Source: an uncultured Nitrospira sp.
GTDB lineage: Bacteria > Nitrospirota > Nitrospiria > Nitrospirales > Nitrospiraceae
NCBI GenBank assembly: GCA_902500775.1
Contig: CABVRZ010000002.1
Location: 1 to 64,000 of the forward strand
DNA: 64,000 nucleotides
Direction: 5' to 3'
Both the position numbers and the translations under genes were made by a program. Positions 1 to 8,578 of this stretch are shown in pieces (the first letter of the stretch is position 1; each line of letters opens with the position of its first letter). The notes beneath the pieces are model-generated. The model worked only from the letters and a program-made list of their open reading frames with translations. It had not been told where the DNA came from and ran no database searches.

Positions 1-57
1 CCTATCCATCATGGCTCCTAGAAGATCAACCCAGCGCTTAACCGGACAGTAATGGCT

Positions 58-195
58 TTACCCAAATCCAGTCCATGGGAAAGAGTAGCCCTTTAAAATA
101 AACCAAAGCACTGCACCACAAACCAACATCGCTGCGATGCCGCCAACTATTCGTCGGCATATGGGATGTGGGGGAACTTGTTCATTAGGCGGCAT
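58..195 (-). CDS. small single-pass membrane protein, 45 aa, possibly interrupted
   Basis: Reading minus from ATG at 195 gives 45 aa: a polar, Pro-rich start with PHPICRR, one membrane segment (about residues 17-35) and the ending KGYSFPWTGFG before TAA at 58-60. I do not recognise the family. After the TAA the same frame stays open to the window edge and reads like protein (KRWVDLLGAMM), so the TAA may interrupt a longer gene whose end lies outside. There is no clear ribosome site before the ATG; an in-frame GTG 39 bases upstream is an alternative start. Confidence 0.35.
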   Translation of the reverse strand: MPPNEQVPPHPICRRIVGGIAAMLVCGAVLWFILKGYSFPWTGFG

Positions 196-659
196 AGTAG
201 CGCATAAACCAATTCCTACAAGCGCCGGATCCACCGGATTCTATCCGTACAAGATACTACTGCGCTTCGCGAAGGATACGCTGTGACAGTTAGCATTTCA
301 ATGAGCTGTGAATATTGGGGGCATGTATCACTGACTCTGAGGCGAATCGTAATAGTTTCCTCTCTTGGATAGATTCACTCCCCATCCTGTAAGCTTCGAG
401 GTCAGAGCACCTTCGGCAAATCGATACATCCTTCCTTCGGTTTGGCTTGTCCTTCTTTTTAGGAGAGAGGGAGCTCGCTAGTCACATTGCGACCATGTAC
501 CAGCACTGACCAGACGTAAACGACGATTATTCCCGCGTGCGCGGTGCGCGAGCACAGGATACCCCGAGCTACCTCTCCCATCCTCACCCCGTTTGACTCA
601 TCCACCATCCTTTGTTACTCTCCGCGCGAATTGGCCGATTCTCTCGAAAGACGAACGTC
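196..659. other. gap without recognised gene
   Basis: About 460 bases between the left-edge remnant and the prenyltransferase. I see only very short ORFs, no RNA gene and no strong hairpin. It presumably holds divergent promoters, but I could not place one with confidence. Confidence 0.5.
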
Positions 660-1550
660 ATGAACATTGCCAACTATCTTGAACGAAAACGGCTCGACGT
701 TGATCATTTTCTTGATCTGGTCGCGCCTCCGTCCGTGACCCCGCCGACGACGCTGCATGAGAGTCTGCGCTACAGTCTGATGGCGGGCGGAAAACGAGTT
801 CGACCGATTTTGACGATCGCGGCGGCTGAGGCGCTGGGCCAGACCCCTCCCGGCTTGATGGCTGTGGCTTGTTCACTAGAGCTCATCCATACCTACTCGT
901 TGATCCACGATGATCTCCCCGCGATGGATAACGACGACTTCCGCCGTGGGAAACCGACGAATCACAAAGTGTATGGTGAGGCCATGGCAATTTTGGCCGG
1001 TGACGCCTTACTCACCATGGCGTTTGACCTCATCAGCCGTCCTGATCTCATGAAGGGCTGCGACCCGGTACGGCAGGTCCGCATCATCCAAGAGTTGGCC
1101 TTCGGTTCCGGGAACATGGGTATGGTGGGTGGTCAAGTGTTTGACATCCAGGCCGAGAACAAGGATATCGACCTCCCGACTCTTCAGAATATTCACAAGC
1201 ATAAGACCGGCATGCTGATGCGTGCTGCGGTTCGCATGGGAGCCCTTGCCGCAGGGGCCACCGACCGCCAGCTCGATGACATGACCGGCTATGCCGAAGA
1301 TATCGGCCTGGCCTTTCAAATCGCCGATGACGTGCTGAACGTCACCGGCACCCGTGAAGAGCTTGGGAAGAATCCCAACACCGATGCGGAGCGTGGCAAG
1401 AAAACCTATCCCACGTTCTATGGCGTCGAGGGAGCCAAGAAACTGGCCGATGACTGTGTCACCCGCGCCATCAGCCGCTTATCGTCGTTCGGCCCCTCCG
1501 CTGACCCCCTGCGCGAAATCGCGCAATATATCACCGCTCGAAAGAACTAA
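660..1550 (+). CDS. ispA: farnesyl/geranylgeranyl diphosphate synthase (trans-polyprenyl synthase)
   Basis: A cytoplasmic enzyme that condenses isopentenyl diphosphate with allylic diphosphates, making C15 (or C20) precursors for hopanoids, carotenoids and quinones. The 296-aa product has the family landmarks: GGKRVRP near residue 46, the first aspartate-rich motif DDLPAMDND (about residues 87-95) and the second, DDVLN (about 224-228). In the second motif the usual final Asp is Asn. I chose ATG 660 because MNIANYLERKR matches the usual N-terminus and length; an upstream in-frame TTG adds 16 atypical residues. The next genes (HpnA, CruF-like) fit isoprenoid use. FPP versus GGPP chain length cannot be told by eye. 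Confidence 0.9.
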   Translation: MNIANYLERKRLDVDHFLDLVAPPSVTPPTTLHESLRYSLMAGGKRVRPILTIAAAEALGQTPPGLMAVACSLELIHTYSLIHDDLPAMDNDDFRRGKPTNHKVYGEAMAILAGDALLTMAFDLISRPDLMKGCDPVRQVRIIQELAFGSGNMGMVGGQVFDIQAENKDIDLPTLQNIHKHKTGMLMRAAVRMGALAAGATDRQLDDMTGYAEDIGLAFQIADDVLNVTGTREELGKNPNTDAERGKKTYPTFYGVEGAKKLADDCVTRAISRLSSFGPSADPLREIAQYITARKN

Positions 1551-1626
1551 TGTCCCTCGTGAAGCGTATCTCGTGAAACTCAAACCCGGACAACTAAGCA
1601 GTTATCCTCAATTCACGCGTGTCACA

Positions 1627-1647
1627 CTTCACGTTTCACGCTTCACG
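1627..1647. repeat. three tandem 7-bp units (YTTCACG)
   Basis: Three consecutive copies CTTCACG, TTTCACG and CTTCACG lie in the spacer just before the HpnA start. They are seen directly; their function is unknown. Confidence 0.6.
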
Positions 1648-1655
1648 TCTCCGTC

Positions 1656-2639
1656 ATGAAAGCACTCGTCACAGGGGCAACCGGATTTGTTGGAGCTGCG
1701 GTTGCCCGAGCCCTTGTACGAGCCGGTGTCGACGTTCGTGTCTTGGTTCGAGCTGAAGCTGATCTTACAAACCTAAATGGCCTTCCGGTTGAACGAGTCT
1801 CGGGGGATTTGCGCGACCCGGCATCACTTCGTGCCGCGCTCCGCGAGTGTCGCCACCTCTACCATGTCGCTGCACACTACGCTCTCTGGGCCAAGAACCC
1901 CTCTATCTTTTACGACATCAACGTGACCGGCACCAGAAATCTACTAGAGGCCGCTCGCGAGGTTGGCGTGGAACGGACGGTCTATTGCAGCACTATCGGC
2001 GCCATCGGGTTGCCGCCTGGCAGTGGGCTCGGAACGGAAGACACCCCAGTCTCGCTCGAACAAATGGCCGGTCACTATAAGCGCTCAAAGTACTTGGCTG
2101 AACAGGAAGTGCACAAGCTGGCGAAGGAGGGATTGTCGGTAGTCATCGTCAATCCCAGCGCACCGGTCGGTGAGGGCGACGTCAAACCGACGCCTACGGG
2201 CCAGATCATCGTCGATTTCATGAAGGGACGGATGCCTGCCTACATCGAAACCGGGATGAACATTATCGATGTCGATGATGTCGCGACCGGCCATCTGCTG
2301 GCTATGGAAAAGGGACTGCAAGGTGAACGATATATCCTGGGTGGCACAAATCTGTTGCTACGCGAGGTGTTTGAAATTCTCAGCACACTGACCGGGCTGA
2401 AGGCCCCAGCCGTGAAACTCCCACGGGGTGTCGTGCTTCCACTTGCGTATCTCAATCACTGGTTCGCCAACCTCACGGGCCACCCTCCACGCATCCCACT
2501 GGAAGGGGTGAAGATGGCCAAATATAAAATGCACTACGACTGCCGCAAGGCCATCCGGGAACTGGGCCTACCGCAGCATCCACCAGAAGTTGCGCTGGGG
2601 AAGGCCGTCCGATGGTTCAAATCCCACGGATACGCATGA
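1656..2639 (+). CDS. hpnA: hopanoid-associated sugar epimerase HpnA (extended SDR)
   Basis: A 327-aa NAD(P)-dependent epimerase/dehydratase of the extended short-chain dehydrogenase class, linked to hopanoid side-chain sugar modification. The Rossmann signature TGATGFVG is at residues 7-14, and the YxxxK-type catalytic motif is HYKRSK (about residues 136-141). VNPSAPVGEGDVKPTPTG and the late GHPPRIPLEGVKMAKYKM stretch are typical of the HpnA branch. It follows the prenyl diphosphate synthase by 105 bp on the same strand and precedes a carotenoid-type membrane protein by 23 bp, which supports a triterpenoid/carotenoid role. The HpnA assignment is from pattern memory; the SDR fold is certain. 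Confidence 0.85.
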   Translation: MKALVTGATGFVGAAVARALVRAGVDVRVLVRAEADLTNLNGLPVERVSGDLRDPASLRAALRECRHLYHVAAHYALWAKNPSIFYDINVTGTRNLLEAAREVGVERTVYCSTIGAIGLPPGSGLGTEDTPVSLEQMAGHYKRSKYLAEQEVHKLAKEGLSVVIVNPSAPVGEGDVKPTPTGQIIVDFMKGRMPAYIETGMNIIDVDDVATGHLLAMEKGLQGERYILGGTNLLLREVFEILSTLTGLKAPAVKLPRGVVLPLAYLNHWFANLTGHPPRIPLEGVKMAKYKMHYDCRKAIRELGLPQHPPEVALGKAVRWFKSHGYA

Positions 2640-2662
2640 TTGCTGCCTCGCACTCCCATTGA

Positions 2663-3463
2663 ATGGAACTCATCGTCCTCTTTTTCAAAACGATCGTCCT
2701 CCGGCCTTATGTCTTTATTTTCTTGGCCGCCTTTCTCTTCTCGGCGATCACACTGATCGGCTGGCCACGAACGTGGCGCTTCTGGCTGATTAGCTGGGCC
2801 ACGGCGTTTGCGTGCGAGTTTTCCTCCACACGAACGGGCATTCCCTTCGGCTGGTATTTTTACAATGGGTCAACGGTTGGACAAGAGCTCTACTTCTTTG
2901 ACGTGCCGTTCATGGATTCCATTTCATTTAGCTTTCTCCTCTTCGCTGCCTATTGTGTCGCGCTCGGCCTCCTGTTGCCTGTTGATTCGGATCCGATACG
3001 AACATACTCTCCGGTGCAGTCGTTACATTTCGATGTGAAGGCTCGCACGAGCTGGAGTCTCTATGGACTGACGGTCTTTCTGTTCGCGTTTATCGACATG
3101 GTGATCGACCCGGTGGCGTTACGGGGTGACCGTTGGTTCTTGGGGAAAATCTACTACTACCCCGATCCAGGGTGGCACTTCGGTGTCCCCTTCGCGAACT
3201 ATGTCGGATGGGCCGTCGTCGGGTTGATTTCGCTAGCCATCTATTTTCCATTGGACCGGCGGCTTGCTCCGCTCACGATACCGTCCTCGATCACTCAGCG
3301 ACTCCTACTTGGAATCGGGTTGTATTACGGCGTCTTAACCTTCAACCTGAGCATGACGTTTTGGATCGGTGAAACGTTCATGGGTATGAGCGGCCTGCTG
3401 CTACACTTTCCTGTCCTCATCATCCTGATTACTCGTCTTTGCGCACGCCGAATAGTGGGGTGA
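2663..3463 (+). CDS. carotenoid biosynthesis membrane protein (CruF/DUF422 family)
   Basis: A 266-aa polytopic membrane protein with about seven hydrophobic segments. The diagnostic region is in the second half: DPVALRGDRWFLGKIYYY, then PGWHFGVPFANYVGWAVVG. This D-P-x-A, W-x-W/Y and GVPxxNxxGW pattern belongs to the bisanhydrobacterioruberin hydratase (CruF) family, Pfam Caroten_synth. An earlier TGIPFGWYFY block is also typical. The family adds water to carotenoid psi-ends; the substrate here is unknown because no phytoene synthase or desaturase lies in the window. It starts 23 bp after hpnA and is probably co-transcribed. No good Shine-Dalgarno precedes the ATG. Confidence 0.75.
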   Translation: MELIVLFFKTIVLRPYVFIFLAAFLFSAITLIGWPRTWRFWLISWATAFACEFSSTRTGIPFGWYFYNGSTVGQELYFFDVPFMDSISFSFLLFAAYCVALGLLLPVDSDPIRTYSPVQSLHFDVKARTSWSLYGLTVFLFAFIDMVIDPVALRGDRWFLGKIYYYPDPGWHFGVPFANYVGWAVVGLISLAIYFPLDRRLAPLTIPSSITQRLLLGIGLYYGVLTFNLSMTFWIGETFMGMSGLLLHFPVLIILITRLCARRIVG

Positions 3464-3522
3464 CTTTCAGACTGAAGAATTTGTATAGTCAGATGACCAT
3501 AGGGCTAAGGGGAACTATTATA

Positions 3523-3945
3523 ATGAACAGACAGACGTACCCGCACCCAGTCGATCGAGAATACCCACGACACGGTTCCACTTTTTTCGATCGTGTTGGT
3601 GGGTTCTGTTCTTCTTGCTCTACCAGAGGCCATATCGTGCTCCTCACCGTCTTGTCGCTCTGCCTAATGGCCTCAAGCCCCGTACCTGAGCTCCTGCATG
3701 TACTCGGCATCGTAACATCGATTGATGACAAGCACATGGACGTGAAAACGACAAAAGGGCAAGTTGTGTCAGTCCTGCTGACCAAGCAGGTCAAATACAA
3801 AAACAAAAACAATCCCAAATCACTCGACCCGCCCGCCGTCGGTGACCGTGTCATCATCGAAGCGTCAAGAGATGAGAAGAATAAGAAAGTCACTGCGACG
3901 GTCGTCCATTATTCGCCGGGCAGCATTTCTTCACCTCCACAATAA
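3523..3945 (+). CDS. membrane-anchored or secreted protein with DUF5666-like beta domain
   Basis: A 140-aa protein. I chose ATG 3523 because AAGGGGA lies a suitable distance upstream; an earlier in-frame ATG has no such site. A hydrophobic segment (about residues 34-50) follows a Cys-containing basic N-terminus. After it comes a small OB-like domain, GIVTSIDDKHMDVKTTKGQ through VGDRVIIEA to VTATVVHY, resembling DUF5666. That domain binds unknown ligands in secreted proteins. The neighbour starts 3 bp after its stop, so the two are probably translated together. Function unknown. Confidence 0.65.
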   Translation: MNRQTYPHPVDREYPRHGSTFFDRVGGFCSSCSTRGHIVLLTVLSLCLMASSPVPELLHVLGIVTSIDDKHMDVKTTKGQVVSVLLTKQVKYKNKNNPKSLDPPAVGDRVIIEASRDEKNKKVTATVVHYSPGSISSPPQ

Positions 3946-3948
3946 GCC

Positions 3949-4407
3949 ATGCCGACCCTTCGCTTTGCACGAGCCGTCCATGAATCGCCCTTTCACGGAG
4001 GGTTACGCCAGGCCTTTCTGCGGGTGTTCATCACCGGTATCGCCGTCTTCCTGGCCATCGCTATTGTTCCTGGATTGGAGGCCAACAGTTTCGGCGCCGG
4101 TCTGGCAGCCGTACTGGTCCTGACCTTCTTAAACCTCATCCTACGGCCCATCCTGTTTCTCCTCACGTTGCCGCTGATTGTCTTTACGCTCGGGCTCTTT
4201 CTCGTGGTGCTGAACGCACTGCTGCTCGAACTGACCGCGTTTTTCGTGAAGGGGTTTACCGTCTCAGGGTTCTGGGCATCCGTCGGCGGTGCGTTAGTCA
4301 TCAGCCTGGTCACAACGGTCCTCAACGGCTGGACCGTTGATCGCCGCCTCCCTCCTGACCTACCCGAGGAACCACGTCGACCCCCCAAGATCATCAATCC
4401 GGATTGA
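3949..4407 (+). CDS. phage-holin-family 4_2 (YvlD-like) membrane protein
   Basis: A 152-aa protein with four membrane segments. The core pattern, repeated Leu/Ile helices with LTFLNLILRPILFLLTLPLI followed by TLGLFLVVLNALLLELTAFF and a closing glycine-rich helix, matches the Phage_holin_4_2 family (YvlD), common in chromosomes and not evidence of a prophage. The C-terminal 25 residues are basic and proline-rich and predicted cytoplasmic. It follows the previous gene by 3 bp. The role of the family is unknown. Confidence 0.75.
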   Translation: MPTLRFARAVHESPFHGGLRQAFLRVFITGIAVFLAIAIVPGLEANSFGAGLAAVLVLTFLNLILRPILFLLTLPLIVFTLGLFLVVLNALLLELTAFFVKGFTVSGFWASVGGALVISLVTTVLNGWTVDRRLPPDLPEEPRRPPKIINPD

Positions 4408-4451
4408 GCCCTCTTAGTTCCTGCTCCGAACCGGCGTACAGCTAAAAAACT

Positions 4452-4670
4452 TCTAGCCCGCATTATTCATGACAGTTCGTGACGAAACCGATAAAACGCC
4501 AGGCGAGACGGGCACGCGGAGCCCTGAGAGACCGAGGCATACTTGCAACAGTATGTCGAGGTCACGAAGGGCGAGCCTGCTCGACTGACCGCTGACAGAC
4601 CGCGGCCAGGCTTGTCGCAGCGGCGTATCGGCGGGTGCAGTAGAAGTGTTCATGAATAATGCGGGCTAGA
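4452..4670. mobile_element. MITE-like element with perfect 21-bp inverted repeats
   Basis: The 21 bases at 4452-4472 (beginning TCTAGCCCGCATTATTCA) are the exact reverse complement of 4650-4670. The 219-bp unit carries no convincing gene, only a 66-codon minus frame running from end to end. An internal dyad CATACT/AGTATG lies near 4532-4550. Size, perfect ends and lack of coding capacity fit a non-autonomous transposable element or mobile palindromic unit. I saw no transposase in the window and no obvious target-site duplication. Confidence 0.65.
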
Positions 4671-4680
4671 GCAACCCTTC

Positions 4681-4823
4681 GACTAGCAGTCTGCTGAAAA
4701 ACTCAATATGTGTGCTTCGACAAGCTCCGCACGAACGGAACACCTCAATAGTTTCAATGGCTAGCCTGTTCGCCCTGAGGCTCTCGAAGGATGAACGAAG
4801 AGTTTTTCAGCAGACTGCTAGTC
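4681..4823. mobile_element. 143-bp MITE with perfect 23-bp inverted repeats
   Basis: Bases 4681-4703 (GACTAGCAGTCTGCTGAAAA and three more) are the exact reverse complement of 4801-4823. The interior holds two facing REP-like stretches, CTTCGACAAGCTCCGCACGA (from 4716) and a CCCTGAGGCTCTCGAAGG segment near 4773-4790, of the kind widely dispersed in bacterial genomes. There is no coding capacity. It sits only 10 bp from the previous element, so this spot appears to be a landing site for small mobile repeats. Confidence 0.7.
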
Positions 4824-4958
4824 TCGGTAGCCACTCAACTAACGGTCATGAACGCGCTTTGCACACAGAGAAGCCTTATTCGTTTGGTAATGGTTCGTTC
4901 CTCGTGAGGCCCACACGATGTGTAGAGATACGATACCTGAAGCTGGTCATGAGACCAT

Positions 4959-4993
4959 TACGGCACGCCGAGACGAGTCATCGGCGTGCCGTA
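4959..4993. other. perfect 13-bp stem hairpin
   Basis: TACGGCACGCCGA at 4959-4971 pairs exactly with TCGGCGTGCCGTA at 4981-4993 around a 9-base loop. No T-run follows on either strand, so a classic intrinsic terminator is unlikely. It may be a remnant repeat palindrome or a structured RNA end. Confidence 0.45.
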
Positions 4994-5093
4994 CCCTTGA
5001 GAAAAGAACTAGCAGGCACTCCTCTGAGACGCTCTGGCTAGTCGCACTTCATTCATCTCAATTCTTATACGCATCTTATACGCACTATAACTT

Positions 5094-5207
5094 TCAGCAA
5101 CTTTCATCCTGCCCTGATCCGCCGATATGATACACGAACAGCCCCAGCATCATGATGGCCATATTGATCGAGACCAAGATTGTGATCAACGCGATATCCC
5201 CAAACAT
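5094..5207 (-). CDS. 37-aa single-span membrane peptide
   Basis: Minus-strand ATG at 5207 opens 37 codons: MFGDIALITILVSINMAIMM, then LGLFVYHIGGSGQDESC and TGA. One hydrophobic helix spans about residues 5-27 and a short polar tail ends in Cys. A purine-rich ribosome site (AGGAAAGGGA) precedes the ATG, better than expected by chance. An 18-bp palindrome lies about 54 bp upstream. Such peptides are often subunits or regulators of membrane complexes; no partner is visible here. Unrecognised. Confidence 0.5.
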   Translation of the reverse strand: MFGDIALITILVSINMAIMMLGLFVYHIGGSGQDESC

Positions 5208-6175
5208 ACCGTCCCTTTCCTTTCTATTTAATGGTTAGAATAGTTTTCTTATGTCGAAGAGTCGGAGGCGCCTCCGACCTTCTCCCTTTCACTTCTGCTA
5301 ACATAGCAACATGTGTGCCAGCGATGCTCTCACCAGTTACGTTGTCCATCTATCCATAAGTGATGAAAAACCCTGAACGTCCGCGTACTGGCACGTGCGA
5401 TTGGTCTTTGAAACGGGAAGAAAGTTCAGCGGAGTGAATCCGATAAATACAGCCGACCGTATCGGTTTTGATACGAGTGGATATGGCCAAACCATCGTAC
5501 CGTTCACCTGCGCAACGTGCTTACCAAGAGTGCGATTAGGCAACCTGTCGTCTTACGGCACCCTTGGGCAAGGCTGGACATGACGACCGCCGGCATGCAT
5601 GTACTTGATAGCTCCCAGACCTCATAGTGACCTAGCTCCACAGAGAAGTGAAAAAGCTTTTCACCGGCCGTCTCTCCAAAGCTCAATGGCATCGGCTCAA
5701 GGCCGGACATCGGGCTGTAGCGAGAGCTTGGGGAGAATGATGTCGCCTTCCAAGAATGGAAGTTGAGTGATAATGAGCCGATTCTTGATTGTGGTGAATG
5801 TCATCGGACTCTTGTTCCCGCAATTGCCTTGGCGACGGGCTTACTTATGCATCAATGCCCCGGACTCGCCAACACGTTGCTCTACACGGATAGAGAGCAA
5901 GCCGGTTGTCATACAAGAGACCTCCTGTTTCAAAGTAAAACAGTTCTCCTACTAAGAATGAGATCATCGTGTAGGACACGACCTGCGTTTCTTACACGTC
6001 GCACAACAACCTGTACCTCAACTGTGCAACGAATAGTCTCCGGCATTAGAGCAGAACTCTCTTAATAGTGAAGAAGATCTGTGCTCGTGCGCGTTCCTGA
6101 CATGTCACCGGACCAATCGGCATGCGCCTTGCTCCAGCATGGGTGCATTGTCCACTTACACACATGAGAGGTTAC
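5208..6175. other. gap without convincing gene
   Basis: Nearly 1 kb between the 37-aa peptide and the metalloprotease. Open frames of 60-100 codons exist (for example around 5395-5583 and 5763-6065 on plus, 5504-5710 on minus), but none has a ribosome site, domain-like composition or recognisable motif. The only clear structure is the palindrome at 5261-5278. This may be decayed DNA next to the mobile elements. Confidence 0.5.
5261..5278. promoter_or_regulatory. 18-bp perfect palindrome, possible operator
   Basis: GTCGGAGGCGCCTCCGAC is a perfect loop-free palindrome about 54 bp upstream of the minus-strand 37-aa peptide, where a promoter/operator would be. Full two-fold symmetry fits a dimeric regulator site better than a terminator. 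No regulator can be assigned. Confidence 0.35.
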
Positions 6176-7735
6176 ATGAAGCTGATACTGCCATTTGACC
6201 CTGCACGGAGGGGTCATCGACCACACCGCATCTCCTTTTGGATTCCACGCACGATCGTGCTCTGCCTCTTCGCCGCAACCATCAATATCCCCACGGCTGG
6301 ATTCGGCGCATCAATGTCATCACCAGTCCCACTCTTTGTTGAAACACCAAACGATATCCCCGCTGCAATCGATCAGGCATTTCCGTCTCCTCAGATTTCG
6401 AAGCGATGGGTGCGTCGGCACCACACGACGGGGCTCAACCCCGCAGCGTTGGAGGCTATGAAACTTGCCCGCAAAGAGTCCAAGCAGGCTATCTCCCTGG
6501 ATCTCTTTGAGGCCGGCTCTCAGACCATAGAGCTCGATGAACCCGAAGTCCATGGCAACAAGGCAAAGGTGTGGCGGGGTCGACTGCGAGGTGACCAGGA
6601 AAGCGATGTCACCTTGGCCGTACGCGGCAAAAAGATGGTTGGGACCATCGTCTCGGGCCAACGACTCTATAAAATTGAGCCGACGGAGGATAACCGTCAC
6701 CGCCTCGTCGAGGTGGAAGAAGACGCCATGCCGCTGGATCACCATCCGATCGTCGTGCCCGACGATGGAACCCCTGCAGATCTACCTGCTCCGGAACCTG
6801 ATTTTCAGCAGTCCGGCGTCGCTGCCGCGGCCGATACCGTGACAACTGCGGCTGCGACAACGAACACCGTCGTCGACCTGCTGGTCGTCTACACGTCGAC
6901 TGCGCGAGCAAAACAAGGTGGCCAAGCTGCCATGAATGCGTTGATTGCGATGGGCGTTGATCTCGCCAACCAAGCCTATAGAAACAGCCGGATCGCCATG
7001 CAGCTCAGGCTCGTGCGGTCCGCCGAAGTCGCCTATACGGAAACGGGCAACATCAATACCGACCTGGTCCGGCTTCGTACCACAAACGATGGCTTCATGG
7101 ATCAGGTTCACACATTACGTAATCAATATAAAGCCGATCTCGTCGCATTGATCGTACACAACGGTGGGAGCTATTGCGGCATTGCCTATGTCATGGCAAA
7201 CGGCCCCCGCGCGAGTTTTGCTCCCTATGCATTCAGCGTGACGGATCGAGACTGCGTGGCGAACAATACACTGACCCATGAGATGGGGCATAATATGGGT
7301 GATGCACACGATCGCGCGAGTGGCGGTACCGGTGTCTATCCTTACTCATATGGCTATCGGGACACGGTCGGTAAATTTCGGACGATCATGGCTTACCCCT
7401 GCCCCACGGTATCCTGTCCACGTGTGAAATATTTCTCTAACCCAAAGATCTTGATTAATGGCCGTCCAGCCGGAATCGATCATCGGATCAACCCCTCTAA
7501 CTCAGCAGATAATGCCCGCTCGATGAACGAGGTCCGTAACGTCGTTGCGGGGTGGCGAACGGGAAGTACCACATCCACAGCGACAGCTCCCGATGGAACT
7601 GGAGATCCCCGCACCAACTCTCGCGACGAGCTGGACGATAACGCGGATGATGACTTGGATGACGATTCTCGTGACGAGTCGCGTAAGGATTCTCACGAGA
7701 AGCCTCATGGAAAATCCCGTGCACCGGCTCCCTAG
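6176..7735 (+). CDS. secreted zinc metalloendopeptidase (reprolysin-like, peptidyl-Asp type)
   Basis: A 519-aa exported protease. ATG 6176 has GAGAGG just upstream and gives a signal peptide (basic start, hydrophobic core about residues 23-38). A pro-domain (about residues 60-215) ends near DAMPLDHHP. The catalytic domain has the extended zinc site HEMGHNMGDAHD beginning at His368, with Glu369 as general base and further His ligands, the metzincin signature as in the M12/M72 peptidases. A downstream IMAYPCP stretch supplies the Met-turn (M). The C-terminal 35 residues are an Asp/Arg/Ser/Lys-rich low-complexity tail. The next gene is a separate copy of the pro-domain. Export is clear; the substrate is unknown. 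Confidence 0.88.
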   Translation: MKLILPFDPARRGHRPHRISFWIPRTIVLCLFAATINIPTAGFGASMSSPVPLFVETPNDIPAAIDQAFPSPQISKRWVRRHHTTGLNPAALEAMKLARKESKQAISLDLFEAGSQTIELDEPEVHGNKAKVWRGRLRGDQESDVTLAVRGKKMVGTIVSGQRLYKIEPTEDNRHRLVEVEEDAMPLDHHPIVVPDDGTPADLPAPEPDFQQSGVAAAADTVTTAAATTNTVVDLLVVYTSTARAKQGGQAAMNALIAMGVDLANQAYRNSRIAMQLRLVRSAEVAYTETGNINTDLVRLRTTNDGFMDQVHTLRNQYKADLVALIVHNGGSYCGIAYVMANGPRASFAPYAFSVTDRDCVANNTLTHEMGHNMGDAHDRASGGTGVYPYSYGYRDTVGKFRTIMAYPCPTVSCPRVKYFSNPKILINGRPAGIDHRINPSNSADNARSMNEVRNVVAGWRTGSTTSTATAPDGTGDPRTNSRDELDDNADDDLDDDSRDESRKDSHEKPHGKSRAPAP

Positions 7736-7747
7736 CTGATAAGATGC

Positions 7748-7774
7748 AGGGAGGGCCACGCGATGGTCCTCCCT
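7748..7774 (+). terminator. hairpin after the metalloprotease
   Basis: AGGGAGGGCC pairs with GGTCCTCCCT (one G-T pair) around loop ACGCGAT, 12 bp past the protease stop. There is no long T-tract, so it is a probable but weak terminator or a 3'-end stabiliser. Confidence 0.55.
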
Positions 7775-7826
7775 ATTACGGCTGTGCTTAGACGGCAAGT
7801 GCCCGACATTGAGGTGAGTAAAAAGA

Positions 7827-8342
7827 ATGCCGAATCTTACGGGGCGATCAGCGGTTCACCAATTCCGACATCTGCTCCTCGCTACGATGCTAAGTGGCCT
7901 AGTCGGCCAGATGGCGTGGGCCAGTGAGCCACCTGGGCCCAAAAGCTTATGGCATACCGCTCTGACTCCGCCTTCTGTCGCCCAGCTACCGATGCCAAAG
8001 AAGCCGTGGATGCTTCGCGACCGAGAAATTGAACTCGACCTGCCTCTGCTCCACATTCTAAAAGATTCAGGCGCCAGGCCCATTCCCAGGATCACAGTTG
8101 AACTCTTTGACAATGCCAACCCCGAACTCGATATCTCCTCCACCGTCTCTCGGATTAACGACACCTCTGTCATCCGTGGGACCCTCAAGCCTCCGGTACA
8201 GGGCGACTTCACATTCGTGATCACCGGCAATCTGCTGATCGGAACCATCCAGATCGGTCCTCGCATTTATAAGACTGACCATATCGGCCATGGTCGTCTA
8301 CGGTTGGTCGAGCTCGATCCTGATAAAATGCCCAGGGATTGA
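7827..8342 (+). CDS. secreted stand-alone pro-domain paralogue of the neighbouring metalloprotease
   Basis: A 171-aa exported protein (signal peptide about residues 1-33, ending AWA-SEPP). The second half aligns without large gaps to the protease pro-domain: LFDNANPELD with LFEAGSQTIELD, RGTLKPPVQGDFTFVITGN with RGRLRGDQESDVTLAVRGK, IGTIQIGPRIYK with VGTIVSGQRLYK, and RLRLVELDPDKMPRD with RHRLVEVEEDAMPLD. It stops exactly where the catalytic domain would start, and no protease remnant follows. It could be a secreted inhibitor or folding helper for the protease, or a truncated paralogue. A clean signal peptide and stop favour a real gene. Confidence 0.7.
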   Translation: MPNLTGRSAVHQFRHLLLATMLSGLVGQMAWASEPPGPKSLWHTALTPPSVAQLPMPKKPWMLRDREIELDLPLLHILKDSGARPIPRITVELFDNANPELDISSTVSRINDTSVIRGTLKPPVQGDFTFVITGNLLIGTIQIGPRIYKTDHIGHGRLRLVELDPDKMPRD

Positions 8343-8578
8343 GGCGCAGTATTCAGCATAAGGAGACCGCCGAACAACAGAGCCTATCGACACAACGTAG
8401 AGAATGCGGTATGGGTTTATAGCGTGTGACGCACAAGACTAGGGAAACCCTAAGGCACGACCGAGATCTTGACGGCCATCACCTTGCAGAAATGACTCGG
8501 GAAGCACTCTGGAACGGACACAAGAAGACAAGCATCGCGTCGGGAAACTCCGTCACCACATCATTCATGAGATAAAGA

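Noticed and set aside
4712-5041. 109-codon plus frame
   Set aside because: Starts inside a MITE and continues through hairpin DNA; not protein-like.
5763-6065. 100-codon frame and overlapping 62-codon frame with a hydrophobic start
   Set aside because: Two competing frames, neither with a ribosome site or domain; probably non-coding.
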